A DNA stretch of 64,000 nucleotides from Paragonimus westermani. Its lineage: Eukaryota > Platyhelminthes > Trematoda > Plagiorchiida > Troglotrematidae. Below are positions 1 through 10,127 of the stretch, in pieces; the stretch's first letter is position 1, and every line of letters begins with the position of its first letter. The stretch is from positions 259,301 through 323,300 of the forward strand of contig QNGE01000116.1 of NCBI GenBank assembly GCA_008508345.1. Reading direction: 5' to 3'. The position numbers were made by a program, and so were the translations under genes. The notes beneath the pieces were generated by a model. It made no database searches. It was not told where the DNA came from and saw nothing but the letters and a program-made list of their open reading frames with translations.

Positions 1-1721
1 TCAACGGATGCGAGTGATGTAGGAATTGGAGCGATACTGAAGCAGGAGGACGGTGTGGTGGAATACGCCAGTCGGGTACTGAGTCCTGCTGAACGAAACT
101 ATTCAACGACAGAGAAAGAATGTTTGGCAATCGTATGGGCCTTGGAAAAATGGAGGCCGTACTTGCTCGGCCGACGTTTCTATGTTGAGACTGACCACGA
201 ACCGCTGAAGTGGAATAAGCCGGCGAAGAACACCCGAGGAACGTTGGCTCGTTGGGCGTTACGACTACAGGAGTACGACCTCACAGCTCACCATGTAGCC
301 GGAAAGGAGAACTGTGTGCTCGATTTGCTTTCCCGAACACAACACCTGTATCGGGTCCACGAGGACGTGATCGGAGTTAACAGTATCGAACTGGAGAGTG
401 ACCCCGGAAAGTTACAAGGAGCACAGAGGATGGATACGGCGATGCGGGTTTTGACTGACCGACTCTTGTCGGGAGGACAATCGCCAGAAGACCAAGTGAA
501 TCCGGAATTGAAAGCTTTCAGAATGCACTGGTCCGATTTGCAGCTGAATAGTGCTGGAATTTTGATGCGCCAATTGTGGGAGGGAATAAACGTTCCGGTC
601 ATACCGGCGGAGTTGAGGGCGGCAATTGTGGAAGAATGGCATCAGCTGGCTCATACGGGTTGTCATCGAACCTACGAAATGCTGAAACGAAGGGCATACT
701 GGTCAGGAATGAAGGATGATGTCAACATTTATGTGCGGGCGTGCCAGCAATGTCAGTTACTGAAGAGCACTAACCACCCCAGTCAGTATCCCACACAACC
801 AATTCCGGTCAGTAAAATTGGAGAACTGTGGCCAGTGGATGTGATGGGCCCCTTCCCAGTAACGACCTCCGGAAATCAATACATCACAGTCATGATTGAA
901 CACTTCACAACGTGGATCGAAGCAGCCGCCACACACGATCAGCGCGCAAACACGGTGTGCAGGGCGGTGATGGAGCACATCGTGGCGGATCACGAAATAC
1001 CACAAAGCATATTGACCGATCAAGGCCCCTGCTTCGAAAGTGAACAGTTTCGGAACTGTTTGGAGCGTTTGCGAATCGAGAAAATACGCACAACTCCATA
1101 CCATCCGCAATCAAACGGATTGACGGAGGGGAACAATCGCATAGTCAAAGACTGGTTAGTTGTGAAAGGAGGAAGCTGGGAGGAAACGTTACCACTGATT
1201 CTGTTGGCCCACCGCTGTTCGCCGAAAGGGACAACGAAAAAGTCGTCAATCGAGCTAATGTATGGGCGCGTGCCACGCTTGCCAGTCGATCAGGAGCTCG
1301 GTTGATGGAGAGACCGACGGATGAGCACGCGTGAATTAGCGGAAGCTCGGAGATCGGTCAACCGAAATTTGAAAACACACAAGAAGCGTCTGAGAAGCAA
1401 TCAACTGCGAGGTAATCGGGTCGCGGGGCAGTGTTTTATCCTGGATCTAAGGTTAAATACCGAGACCGGCGGAGCGCGGGGGTAACAGGACCCGGATCTA
1501 GGAAGTTCCTCTCCAGGTGGAGGGGACCGTATGTAGTAGTTGAACGTGGTGTCCCAGTGTATCTGATAAAGCGTGAGAAAATTCAACATCGAATGCACGG
1601 AAGCCAGCTTTGTAAATGGTACTGCACTCCGATCAGAAGAGAATGTACACCATGTGTGTCAACAGCACTGAGGCCAGCACGCAAATCGTGGAGAGAACAA
1701 AGGGAACATGAACGACCTTAG
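1..1721 (+). pseudogene. pol: Ty3-type pol relic: RNase H plus integrase
   Basis: The frame is open from base 1, so the 5' part (protease, reverse transcriptase) lies outside the window. RNase H fills about 1-340: catalytic Asp at 7-9 (TDAS), Glu at 118-120 (TEKECLA) and Asp at 193-195 (ETDHEP). Integrase follows. A His-His/Cys-Cys zinc finger has histidines at 640 and 652 and cysteines at 742 and 751. The catalytic triad is Asp 838, Asp 1018 and Glu 1126, giving D-X59-D-X35-E, the classic D,D35E spacing. A stop at 1303-1305 breaks the frame and the same frame reopens after it. A frame change near 1430 leads to a carboxyl stretch ending at 1721 with a GPY/F-type motif (RWRGPYVVVERG). Catalytic residues are intact, but the stop and frameshift mark it as dead or nearly so. 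Confidence 0.85.
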
Positions 1722-1754
1722 TTACGATTGGAACAATCTTTGCGGGGGGATGAG

Positions 1755-2086
1755 TGTAATGAGGACAGACAACAGCACCATACTACTTACACCATCATTA
1801 GTCCGCACTATACTACTTACACCATCACTATTTAGTAGCGACGCGACAGCATGGATCGAAATGATCGCGGGGCAAATACCGGATAGATACTGGAAGGATC
1901 ATTAGAGAGAAGCATCACATGGAATGGCTTTTGCCACATAACGGAACTGAGACATAGTGTCCAGATCGACCGGAACATCCTCATATCAGTGTGGTGTGCA
2001 AGTGAGTGTTTTTGTTCTTAGTCCAGTTGAGTTGATTTCCCCCAAATACACGGTGACTGTGCCATCCGCTTCCTCGGTTCACAACA
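1755..2086 (+). repeat. LTR shared by two retrotransposon pieces
   Basis: Begins TGTAATGAGGACAGAC and ends TTCACAACA, the TG...CA borders expected of an LTR. It is closely similar to 3313-3630, 45210-45533 and the reverse complement of 8351-8667. It is longer than the others because a motif near the 5' end (TACTACTTACACCATCA) is duplicated. The pol relic ends about 34 bp upstream after a G-rich tract that could serve as polypurine tract; gag begins 27 bp downstream. Confidence 0.85.
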
Positions 2087-2112
2087 ATTGATGCCGTGAC
2101 CAAGATACGAGA

Positions 2113-3228
2113 ATGAAATTCCCGTGGCCGGAGCCGTTTGAGGACGGGGATGTTCGGGGTTTCCTGGACCACTTCGAAGACGAGTCGGAGACGGTGGAAG
2201 TGATGGCGGACCGGGCGAAGCTGGCGTCCCTTCGGATGCTGCTCAAGAGCAGGGCGAAGGCGGTGCTAGATGCGGTGCGAAGGGACCCTGCGAAGCTGGA
2301 GTGGGCCGCCGCGAAGGAGGCGCTGATCGCCGGGTTCGACACCCCCGCCGACTGCCAGGAGGCAATCAGGCAGCATTTCAACGGCGCCCGGCTTGGATCA
2401 GGAGGCGACGCTCTGGTCTACACCATGTCCCTACGGGCAGCGTTGTCAAGATCCCTGCCGCATTTGGACCAGGACTCAGAACAACGACTGCTGACGGCAC
2501 AGTTCTTGGACGGAATGCCACCAACAGTCCGGGATCAACTCAGGGTCGCTGTCATCACACAGCCCATGACGCTGGAACAGTTGGCCGATGCAGCTCNCTA
2601 GCGAACCGAGTGAACAGAATGACCTTCGAAGAGCGGTGGAAAAGTTGACTGAGGAAGTAGCGGCTTTGAAGGTGAAGGGCGACATCTGTTACGGATGCAG
2701 AAGGCGTGGACACTGGTGAAGATTTTGCCCACTGGGCAAGAAAAGGTCGTGCACAAATAAACGTTTCGTCGATTGTTCTTTGTTTGGGAATGGTGATCCG
2801 GTATTAGGGGCGGTTGATGCGACAGCAGTTCAGGCTATGTTAGAAGTCAGTGATAGCTTGGAGTACTGTTTGATTGAAACTGGGGCTGCGATTTCGTTGA
2901 CCCGACCGAGGTCAGGAAAGATTGTGCGATGGTAGTCCGAACAGTCGGTGGGTTTACTCTGAAAGTTGATGGTCTGGCAGAATATGGTGTTCGAATCGAT
3001 GGCTACGTAGTCAAACAGCCGTTCGTCATTGCCCCGGACGCACGTCAAACCATACTAGGAGCGGATTCTCTTGACCGAGCTGACGCCGTGATTGAGTTGA
3101 AGCATGATAAACTCGTGACGAGTTGTGGGGTGGTTCCACTAGTGGGAAAGTGCAAAACCCAGTTTGGACAACTTGAAGTGGACGTACCCAGAGCAATGCC
3201 AATTTCTAACAATCACTTTCCGAATTAG
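2113..3228 (+). pseudogene. gag: Ty3-type gag and protease relic
   Basis: ATG at 2113 opens about 162 codons of Gag rich in charged residues. An ambiguous base (n) at 2597 coincides with a stop at 2599-2601 and a switch to another frame, so an assembly error is a likely cause. The new frame carries a CCHC knuckle from 2687 (CYGC...H...C) interrupted by a TGA at 2717-2719. In the same frame lies the protease active site at about 2867-2890, where the catalytic Asp codon reads GAA (Glu, 2876-2878) in an ETGAA context. A further frame change leads to 2929-3228, whose ILGADSL motif is the protease carboxyl landmark. Stop, active-site loss and frameshift together make it non-functional. Reverse transcriptase and integrase are missing before the next LTR. 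Confidence 0.8.
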
Positions 3229-3312
3229 GTGATACGTAAATTTTAGGGACTGTTCACTACGGACGGGCGATTTTGGTTGTAAAAAGACAAGATATTTAAT
3301 GTGCAGTCATAG

Positions 3313-3630
3313 TGTAGTGAGGATAGACAACAGCACCATACTACTTACACCATCATTATTCAGTAGCGACGCGACAGAATGGATCGAAATGATTGCGGGG
3401 CAAATACCGGATAGATACTGGAAGGATCATTAGAGAGAAGCCTCACATGGAATGGCTTTTGCCACATAACGGAACTGAAACATGGTGTCCAGATCGACCG
3501 GAACATCCTCATATCAGTGTGGTGTGCAAGTGAGTGTTTTTGTTCGTAGTCCCGTTGTGATGCATATGTTGTTTGTTGGTTTCCCCCAAATATACGACTT
3601 CTGTGCCATTTGCGTTCTCGATTCACAACA
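3313..3630 (+). repeat. LTR, right end of the deleted element
   Basis: Begins TGTAGTGAGGATAGACAA and ends ATTCACAACA; 318 bp. The roughly 55 bp immediately left of it (ending TGTGCAGTCATAG) also borders the reversed LTR at 8351-8667, showing that this stretch is element-internal and not flanking host DNA. Confidence 0.85.
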
Positions 3631-4537
3631 GTCTTTCCTATTGCCTCTACAGTACCATAAGATGATCACCAGGGGGTATTTATGCGGTGTACCATAGTGC
3701 TGAACATCGGCTGTGAATAAACTTTACAAGTTGGCTTGTGATTTGACAGCTGCCCCGAATACTCACTTGATTCTTGTGGGAAGGGGGAATAGGACTGTGA
3801 ATATGCTATCAGACGTACACGGTTGTGAAAATCATTTTTCAAAGGAATGTGTAGCCCGGTTGCTTTCTTGGCCTGTTGTCTCAATGACTGTTTCCACGTT
3901 ACTCAGTGGTCAGTGGCTATGAATGCAGTGTCAAGGCCCGTGTCCTTGGTTCAGTCTAAGTGGTCCGTTGTACTGAAGTCCATGACGTCACGGCAATTGA
4001 GCAAATGTTTGCAGGCTCCACACAGTGGTAACTCAGATTAAACGAACAACTCTTCATTGACTGCTTTAAAACAAACCGTATGAAACAGTCAGACAACACA
4101 TGCTGTAACAGGCAGATGCGTGTAGTGAACTGCCCACCTGATGTTTTGCAGATTATATGCAATAGAGAATCGGTCACTGGACGATCATGTGACCTTCGAA
4201 AGGACAGATCGGTTTGTTTTGCATTTACGTGTTTATACATGTTCACGGGGATATTGAGCACAATTGCCTGCATGTTCTTGTCGCTATGCTGACTGCATAG
4301 GTAAAGGTCATAGAGGGTTGACAGAAAATGCTTTCAAATTTGCGAAGGAAAACCGACTATCAAGAAAAACACTTACTTGCTTCATAAAAATCAAAAGTGA
4401 AAACTCACTGAAGCCGCTAACTTCAACAAAGTGGACAGACAGGTAACAAACAGTTATGAATGAGGTCATCAGTTTCCGACTGGTCACTCACAGTGATCGG
4501 AGCAAAACAGCACAGCGCGTAAATGATATCACAAGTG
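3631..4537. other. Unannotated interval
   Basis: No recognisable gene, RNA or repeat. Open frames are about 105 codons at most, overlap on both strands and have no recognisable motifs. Confidence 0.5.
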
Positions 4538-4715
4538 GCTTAATCTGTACCGGTCGTGGATCCGCCTATATACTCCACATCCAAGGTAACCCAAAACAAT
4601 AAGACTTGGAGACATGCAAATGGAGGTCTTTGTAGCCCAGTTGGTCAATTCTAATTGTGGAGGTAAAGCCTTTATCATTCGGGAGCAGGAAGTCGGAGGA
4701 GGCTTACAATTTTGA
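4538..4715 (+). repeat. Gene-like relic, copy 1
   Basis: Shares about 110 bp with 7948-8047. The frame 4590-4715 reads PKTIRLGDMQMEVFVAQLVN and continues to a stop; the second copy reads PKTVRLGDMQLEAFVVHPVN in the matching frame. Most differences conserve or keep similar residues, so a protein-coding ancestor (transposon gag-like or processed gene) is plausible. I do not recognise the family. A TAA at 4587 closes the frame upstream. Confidence 0.4.
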
Positions 4716-7607
4716 AACAGTACGTGATTATGTTTGAAGCTGTTTTGCTCAGCTACGCGGGCCACATGCTTCCTATTCACTTTTACGGTGTTTTACATTA
4801 ATCCTAGTTCATCTGTGGAAATTTTCTCACAGTAACCCCGTCTAGCTTTGCAAAACAACAGTCCAACTAATCCTTTTTTCATTGAATAGATTAGCAGTGA
4901 ATGACTGACGATTGGAAATTCATTCATTGAATACCACGTAAGACCCTAAGTTAATTACATGCAGTGAGATTGAATGTTGAAGAGCGTAAACTCCACTTTC
5001 TGACGGTATTGTGACTAAAATTTGCAGGGCGTGGTCAACGAAGTAACTGAAACTTCTGACAACTGAGTTTCAGTGGTTCCCATTTTGTGTGTGCATACGT
5101 TTTACGGTAACCTTTTTTGTGCGTGTGTGTTTGGTGTGCTCCGTCATCATAGTCTATGAAGTGTGTGTATCCACTGGAGGGCAGTGCACTGCGTTTCTTG
5201 AAATTGTGCCTGACCTTGAAAGCCGCATTCCTGTTCGCAATTGAATGGCATGCTTGGCCGAGCAAGACGCATTAGCAGCTGGTGACTTTGCTATCCTTGT
5301 TGTTTGTTCGCCAATTCTGTGTGACAATATTCCGTGCTTATGCTAAACCGTGCGCATAAAGTATATGGGTGATTGTGTCTTGGCTGCTGCCATTCCTGTG
5401 ACCTTGAACTAAACACATCTTCAGTATATTCTTCGTGCTTTTGTTTCTCGTTCTTTCATATGCACACGCGCGCACAAGTGTAGGTTTGGTTGTCCAAAAA
5501 GAGATATTTCTACTGTCTGTTCCCTCTTTTTCCGGACACAACAACACTGGGGGGAGTAACCTTGACTCGTCAATCATCAATCGCACCCAACCGAGTGGCA
5601 GTGTTGTTCTGGTCACCGTTGTTTACGCCAGTACGTGAACGACTGAACAGAACGAGTGGGAATTTGGAAAATGCCTTGGCCAGCCAATCGACTCATAATA
5701 TGATGATGACTAACGGAACTGATTGCGGGCAAAATGTCGTACACTGATAGTAGAAAAACCGTCCCCCACATCCAGTCGGAAAACTAATGGTGACTGAGTA
5801 TTAACCGTTGTCAAAATTTATTATGCACGAGCGCATTCAGCATCGGGTTTACAAATTTTGGATTTGAGAATAGATCTGAGAGTAACCCTTAACTATAAGT
5901 TTGGTTATGGTCTACTCGACCGGAGCAGTTGGTTCAGCAACTGTTAGCCAATGACAGTTGTTGGAAGCTGTCCAATATTGGCCACTTGGCATATGCAAAC
6001 GTCTAGCCACCTTCGCTTGTAAGAAATGTGCAGATTGCCCGATTATCTATGTAGGAGGCAGAGTGAATTCTGTCGATGATATTACGATTATGACCTCTCT
6101 TCAAGCTGAATTCATATAAATCATCAAACTTGGTGGGCAGTTTTTTGACAATTGGCACTTGGTAGGGGTTAGTTGAAGCATTTGCATACTGATAAACTTC
6201 CCCCCGGAAATGACTTCCTCTGGAGGGCGTTAAGCACATCTGATGTGTTCATTTTAAACAAGTTACCGGATGAGCACTTACGTGAGACCTAGTTAGGTCT
6301 GTGACTTAGGCATTGGAATGTTCGCCGAATTTGGTGACGAAACGTTTGCAGCCTAACTGCCAAACAACAACATCCCAATACTTAAATCTTTAACCCGAGC
6401 TGCTAACAGCACAACCATTGTCCCATGCTGTTACAGGTCTTTAATTATTTTTCTTAGTGTTTGTTCTAAACACCAAGACCGGTGTTACATCTTGTTTTTA
6501 ATGATCACCCCATAGGATGACGGACTTCCAGCAGATAACGGAAAAGACAACCTGAATAAAATTAAACATCCAGCCACGAACTCGTGTGCTAGTCACTGAG
6601 TTAGTCAAAAACTATGTGGTGCGCACCCAGTGGGGAGATTAGGTGACAGCGCAGTCCAAACTGGAACATGAAAACTGTCCAGCAAAAGTGGATCACACAA
6701 GCGAACATGAACCAAAGACCCAGTAAGCCAGCGCCATAATTTGCATAATTATACAAAAAGGTGGATGTGCATAGTAGGGATAACAAACATTTGGTGCCCA
6801 TTCCTGGTATCATATCACTTTTCTGTACCATCGTGTTTACGTGCGAGTTTCTGATACACTGATTTCACGGACGACATGCTGTCCTAGCGGATTAGGCAAA
6901 CGAGAACTCTGTGAACCTGGGTGTTTCTACGCAAGACATCTGTAGACGACAAGGGAACTGTGTGTGACCACGGTTCTGTAGCTGTTTAGAACACCTCCCT
7001 CCTAGTCCGAACAAGCAACGAATCCAAAGGACGCTACATAATGGGAATACAAAGCACATCACCAGTAACGTTTGGAAGTAGGAGAAACATTTGAGACCAG
7101 GAGACGAATGCAGAAAGCGCCAACTCATCTCACGTCCGATGAATGACACTAAAAAGTACAACGATCAAAACATGCGTAGAAGAGTTTGGGAATTTAAACG
7201 TCAATAGTAAATTTGCGAGAAGCATTGAGGATTGGACCAATGAATGAGCTGTTAAGAAACTGAGAGCGTTTGCTGCGTGCGGCAAGAGAAATTGACACGG
7301 GGTACATGTCGGGTAAAGTACACCAGGTATATACAGAAAAATGCAAATGGAACAAACCAGCAGAAGTGTGGAGTTGCAGCGGGACTCTGTAGCGAATGTA
7401 CACGTTCGCCGGGCGATGTTCAAATCGCAATGCACATTTCACCTCATATATATTCTTTACTCAAGTGAAATTCTTGTTTCCGGTGAGTAAGGTCCTTTTT
7501 CTTTGACACACTGAGTTATGAAACATGCTTGCTGTAACAGACTGAACTGGTTCACTACGCACTGTGTTATGTTGTTTTAAACTGAAGGCGTCAGTTTCCA
7601 CTTGTGA
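4716..7607. other. Unannotated interval
   Basis: Only short overlapping open frames (longest about 101 codons at 7130-7435, minus) without recognisable motifs. A T/G-rich stretch lies around 5090-5130. No repeat copies from elsewhere in the window were seen here. Confidence 0.5.
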
Positions 7608-8120
7608 TCTTATGCGAACTGCTCACTACCTCCCCAAGGGCACCTACAGTTAAATGGGTCATCTCCCTACATCGGTGGGATGCAAGCACAGCAGCCAGTG
7701 ATTGATGCCTTGGCTCGGTTAATTGAAATGTCAGAACGAGAACAGACTGTGAGGGGGTCGGAGAATGGTGCAACCCCTGAATGACCACACAAGCAGTTTG
7801 TTCCGGTGATCTGACGTGACCACACGTCGATCTCGGGGGGTTTGAAGCCTTCGTGAGATGATTGACGGTGCGCGTTTCCAGGTTTGTCTGTCACACTGAC
7901 AGGAGCTAAAGAACACATGGACAGATGGTTTACGCCACACCACGTATGGCTTAATCGTTATATACTTCATATGCAGCGTAAACCCAAAACAGTAAGACTG
8001 GGAGACATGCAATTGGAGGCCTTTGTAGTCCACCCGGTCAATGCTAAGTAGCCAGATAGTGGGCTACTCTGAAGGCGAAATCATTGTCCTTCGCAAACAA
8101 AAATGAGGATGAGGCACACC
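7608..8120 (+). pseudogene. Gene-like relic, copy 2 (longer)
   Basis: Two frames on the same strand look coding. The first (7608-7784, stop TGA) includes MQAQQPVIDALARLIEMSER. The second (7866-8051, stop TAG) includes AKEHMDRWFTPHHVWLNRY and then RLGDMQLEAFVVHPVN, which matches copy 1 at 4590-4715. Similarity to copy 1 continues loosely past the TAG to about 8110, so the stop is probably a lesion. The family is unknown. A transposon Gag is my best guess from the acidic/polar make-up and from occurring twice in one window, but no diagnostic motif was found. Confidence 0.35.
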
Positions 8121-8350
8121 GTTCATTAACGGGTGGCGAAAACAGAAGAACAGACAATCATGCTACACACTTTGAGAAAGGATAACGAGTGTCTGGGTCG
8201 TCTGAAGCTCATCTGATGTTTGTGTTCTTATGTTTGGTATGATGCGCAACAATGAATTCGTTGAGGCATGTTTGAGTGTCAGTAGAGAATCGACCACAAA
8301 TCTGTCTATATTTATGTTTGTTTTCTATCGTGTGATGAATTTCGTACTGG

Positions 8351-8740
8351 TGTTGTGAACCGAGAAGGCGGGTGGTACAGAGGTCGTTTATTTAGGGAAA
8401 CCAATACACGACTTATGCGTCTCAACGGGACTACGAACAAAAACACTCACTTGCACACCACATTGATAGGAGGACGTTCCGGTCGATCTGGACAATATGT
8501 ATCAGTTCCGTCATGTGGGAAAGGCCATTCCATATAATGCTGCTCTCAGTTGATCCTTCCCGTATCTCTTCGGTATTTGTCCCGCGATCATTTCGATCCA
8601 TGCTGTCGCGTCGCTACCGAATAGTGATGGTGTAAGTAGTATAGTGCGATTGTCTATCCTCACTACACTATGACTGCACATTAAATATCTTGTCATTTTA
8701 CAACTAAAATCGCCCGTCTGTTAAGATTTGGTTCTTTGGC
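8351..8740 (-). repeat. LTR plus 3' scrap of internal sequence, reversed
   Basis: On the minus strand the LTR runs 8667 to 8351, from TGTAGTGAGG to TTCACAACA (317 bp). A polyadenylation hexamer (AATAAA) reads on the minus strand at 8387-8392. Bases 8668 to about 8725 match the internal sequence left of the LTR at 3313, so this is a truncated element rather than a clean solo LTR. Confidence 0.8.
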
Positions 8741-9021
8741 ATTGCTTGATACACTCCCACCTTCATCTTCACTCGAATATTTTTAATGAGTTCATTTCCC
8801 GTTGACTGGTGTTCGTTTGGGGATAAATGCTTGGTTGGCAAATTTTACGTGCTTTCACTGCGTGTCCATTTAAATCACATGCAAGATGAGACAGGACCTT
8901 TATTGTAACTTTCTCAAACAGCATTGTATAAATTCCAATCTATCTGATGGCCTCATCTGACGTATTTTGGAACTGGAAGATAGACCTGTAGGCAGGACCG
9001 TCTTAATGAGCGTACTTGGAA

Positions 9022-9588
9022 TCCAACAACGATATAAGATGTAAATCGCGACATGTTAATATTTCGTTTACTCACTTCAATCACGAACGTAAAACATTCC
9101 AATATATAGAACATTCGGATAGCAGCATCAACAACAGAAACAATCGACGATTGCGTTTACATGAAAGATGGACTGTCATCAGTTCCAGGGCAGACAAACT
9201 GCGTGAGTCAACAGTTTGTGCACACACAGGGCCAGACGGCGAGCATTGATTAACATTTGCTCGGAGAAAACAAGCCAATCCGGATTCCGATTACGCGACA
9301 TTACTTGAAACGAGTTGGTGGGGCAACAACGTGACCTGTTCCCGTGATGTGCTCTGCAATGGATGAGGTCGGATTTCGTCTCACTCGCTCTGTTCACATT
9401 GCCTGTTGCGTCATCGTGTGCACCAACCACTCGGGCACATGTTCAGACATTCTTTGTCGTAGGCACCAAAGCGCTCTACCGATATAGGCGTCACCGCAAC
9501 TACAAATGGACTGATAGATTAGATGTGAGCCAGAACATTTCGGTAGGTCACGATTATGAATAAGCTGTCCATAAGGACGGGAGAAGAC
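9022..9588 (-). mobile_element. Penelope-like element, 3' part (copy A)
   Basis: The minus strand encodes a GIY-YIG-type segment (IYQSICSCGDAYIGRALWCL) followed by SSIAEHITGTGHVV, a typical PLE endonuclease continuation. After a frame break come LINARRLALCVHKLLTHAV and LPWN, the usual PLE carboxyl terminus (stop about 9179). The 3' tail down to 9022 contains the remnant of a hammerhead-like fold whose CUGAUGA box has decayed. It is nearly identical to copy D at 34.7-35.3 kb on the other strand. At its 5' side (about 9589) it is fused to the repeat at 9589-10127. Stops and frame breaks make it defective. Confidence 0.75.
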
Positions 9589-10127
9589 AACGGGATTGGG
9601 AATTTGAGGCCCAACCACACATCGTCCAATTAGTCGACCATAAATGTGTGGTTGTGAACTGGCATGGTGAGATATCGAGTGGAACTAGGGACGGGGATGG
9701 GGTGCATCCTGTAGAACGTCAAGGCCAGTGGTGTGTCGATCAGGCTTGACCACCGACTTGAGCAAATTGACTTCGATTTGTGAGGTAGTTGCGGAAGGAA
9801 CGCGGTTGAGTTGAGGTTTGAACTCCAGATTTTTGATAGTTGGAAGTAACGTATATTTGTGAACGCTTCCAAACTCATCGTTAATGAAGTACATAGGAAC
9901 GGCTGTTGATTTTCACTGAGCGATGGCGGAATGGAGTGAGCGAGACAGAGGAAGCATCTGAGGTTGAGTATGGCTGACGGTAGGCGATTTGACTGGGATC
10001 TGTGATGTTCACTTGTTTCCACTGGGGTGTGAAGTGGTTTTTTGTCAACATTGGACCTCGTAGACGTAGATGATATTGTGTTTCTTATTTTGGAATTGGT
10101 GTGATGCGTGTGTTGCTGTAACTGTTA
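9589..10127. repeat. 0.54-kb repeat, copy at 9.6 kb
   Basis: Nearly identical, in the same orientation, to 52027-52579, with a few substitutions and small indels (one of 14 bp near 10073). On the minus strand both copies keep an ATG-initiated frame of 69 codons (9685-9894) beginning MYFINDEFGSVHKYTLLP, differing at only two residues. No known domain is recognised. Here it lies directly upstream, in minus-strand sense, of PLE copy A, so it may be an upstream part of a PLE; the 52-kb copy has no adjoining PLE. Confidence 0.75.

Larger units (their letters stand above)
1..3630 (+). mobile_element. Two Ty3-type LTR retrotransposon pieces sharing an LTR
   Basis: Order: 3' half of pol (1-1721), LTR (1755-2086), gag and protease (2113-3228), about 70 bp of internal 3' sequence, LTR (3313-3630). 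The region between the LTRs lacks reverse transcriptase, RNase H and integrase. It is therefore either an internally deleted element abutting an older copy that shares its left LTR, or the product of recombination between tandem copies. The internal sequence just left of each LTR differs (G-rich before 1755, AT-rich before 3313), so two subfamilies may be involved. No target-site duplication was found around the composite. The Gag and protease style suggests the CsRn1-like Ty3 group of flatworms; this is by recall of family features, not by search. Confidence 0.8.
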
